Assembly: GCA_008360975.2 (NCBI GenBank)
Contig: CM039181.1
Location: forward strand, 6,990,380-7,054,379
From: Lichenostomus cassidix
Lineage: Eukaryota; Chordata; Aves; Passeriformes; Meliphagidae
DNA length: 64,000 nt
Direction: 5' to 3'
Below the pieces are notes generated by a model, which saw nothing but the letters and a program-made list of their open reading frames with translations, searched no databases and had not been told where the DNA came from. Of this stretch, positions 62,601 through 64,000 are shown piece after piece. A program made the translations under genes and the position numbers. How positions within the stretch are numbered: the first letter of the stretch is position 1; every line of letters begins with the position of its first letter.

Positions 62601-64000
62601 TTCCTAACTTAGCATCTCCAAGTATTTCAGCCCTTCCAATGAAAACTCAGATTTCTTCCATCAAGATTTCAAATTCATGATTGCTTTTCACATTTAACTT
62701 GACTCCTGCATGATTTCCCTTGTGGGCTCAGGAAGCTGGGAGCTGGTTTGGGTTTCCAGGCTGCAGTGAGAGGTGATGGCAAGGTCTGGCCTCCCTTGCT
62801 GACTGCAGAGGGGTTTGTCATTTATCATCACAAGGCTAGAGCAGCTAAGCAGACTGACTCATCCCCTTGCTAGTGACTCACTGTATGCCTTCTCTTTCCT
62901 GGCTGGAAAAATAACTCCTTTGTTTCTAACGGGAATGCAAAGTGAGAGTCAGACCAGAGATACCACTTTGTATCGGTGAAAGGCAGACATACATTTAGAA
63001 GTATTTTTATTACAGGAGTCTTGGTACCCTAGGAAATGTGTGCTCATGTGGTTTGAGGCAAGGACTGAGTCAAAATGTGTATTGTTTCAGCTGTTGGGAT
63101 GGGAAGGATGCCCCAGCACAGAAACTAAGCAGCTTGGTCTCGACTGCATTGGGTTCAGTGCAGAGTCAGACAGGGAATACATCTCCCCTGATTCATCTCT
63201 GCTCCTGTATGCCATCAGCCATCACTCCTCTGGGGTATTTCCATCAAGTTTGTCATTTCTCCTATGCAGTGTGCCAGCAGAAGTGGATTTTTTCTTCTGA
63301 TGGTCAGAAGAACCTTCCTGTGTCAGTTCTTTTCTGTTTGCTTAGTTGTTTTAGTTAAAGGACAAGACTTTTTCATAGGATCTCCTATACTAGTCCTCTA
63401 CTTCATTTATCTAGATCTGCCTCCACTGATTTTTCAGTGTGACATTGCAGCTGCAGCCTCCTCTCCTCTGTGCTCAAATGTTGTATTCTCATGAAATGTG
63501 GACCTGATTCACCTGTGTCGTACTGTGCATTGACACAGAGGCCTCCAACAGGCTTCATGAAGTTGAATTTTGTGTCAAAGCAATTAACACTGTCCTATAT
63601 CTTCACAGAAGTTTTCTCTCCTGATTTGAAATTCAATTTTCCCATGTATTTTTGTCTATTATCTGAAACTTCCAGAACCACACCCCAGCTGTCTCTCTCT
63701 GGAAGAGCTGCTGCATTCCTTTTGAATTTTCTCTCTCAGATAAACTCCCTGGCTCCTATATAGCATGTCCATAGCTAGCCCATGGCTGGCTGGGGAGCTG
63801 AGAGGGTGGGCTGGGAGCAGGCAGCTGACAGGAGCCACTGCAGTTACACAGACCAATTTTAAAGTAGTTTAGCTTTTGAGCAGAAATAGATGAATAATTT
63901 TGTGGGAGGAGGGTGCTAAGAGTTCAGTTCTTTCACAATAAATCTGTTTCTTTCAGATAGCTCTAAAATAAAATCTTCTGCTATTCCTGCTGACTCTGCA

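Larger units (their letters stand above)
43081..64000 (+). other. CHST11: CHST11 intron 1 (5' part)
   Basis: This runs from the GTAGGG donor to the end of the window, at least 20.9 kb. The human gene also has a very long first intron. I looked for the next exon (start of the lumenal stem, recalled MRRNPFGVDICC) and did not see it. Listed separately are a 21-bp tandem repeat, a CR1 tail, a palindrome, small repeats and a Maf/AP-1 site. The remaining stretches (44.5-48.4, 48.5-51.8, 52-59.4 and 59.5-64 kb) show no gene, RNA gene or identifiable element, only scattered T-rich or T/G-rich runs. Confidence 0.85.

Overview
The window is vertebrate nuclear DNA and almost certainly from a bird. It holds the last three coding exons and 3'UTR of thioredoxin reductase 1 (TXNRD1), then about 35 kb of non-coding intergenic DNA, then the CpG-island promoter and first coding exon of CHST11 (chondroitin 4-O-sulfotransferase 1). 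The rest, to the end of the window, is CHST11 intron 1. Both genes are on the + strand in the order known from human 12q23. Avian origin is inferred from a short 5'-truncated CR1 LINE tail at 44.4 kb ending in the typical ATTCTAYGA motif, the very low density of interspersed repeats, and a compact TXNRD1-CHST11 spacer.

Region by region: 1-6196 carries TXNRD1 coding exons at 594-689, 2835-2969 and 6128-6196. The last includes an in-frame TGA selenocysteine codon in the Gly-Cys-Sec-Gly end, followed by TAA. The 3'UTR runs to roughly 7.8 kb and contains a SECIS element near 6427-6509. From 7.8 to 41.8 kb no gene could be supported. This stretch holds two fairly good CTCF-like motifs (7907 and 24332), a nine-copy 45-bp minisatellite directly beside the second motif, a 31-bp tandem repeat, a 26-bp duplication, a pair of 138-bp direct repeats about 94% identical, and simple repeats. 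From about 41.8 to 43.8 kb is a CpG island containing CHST11 exon 1 (CDS 42963-43080). From 43081 on is intron 1, with a 21-bp tandem repeat next to exon 1, a CR1 fragment, a perfect 28-bp palindrome, an AT microsatellite and a near-perfect Maf/AP-1 type site.

The two genes are not a functional unit. TXNRD1 is the NADPH-dependent selenoflavoprotein that reduces thioredoxin in the cytosol. CHST11 is a Golgi type II membrane enzyme that sulfates chondroitin. Their adjacency is conserved synteny. Most open reading frames in the window are chance frames, antisense shadows, or frames kept open by CpG-rich or tandemly repeated sequence. I found no evidence of an undescribed gene system. The items worth checking are the selenocysteine machinery, the minisatellite/CTCF-like pair, the dispersed 138-bp repeat, and several short palindromic or clustered motifs.
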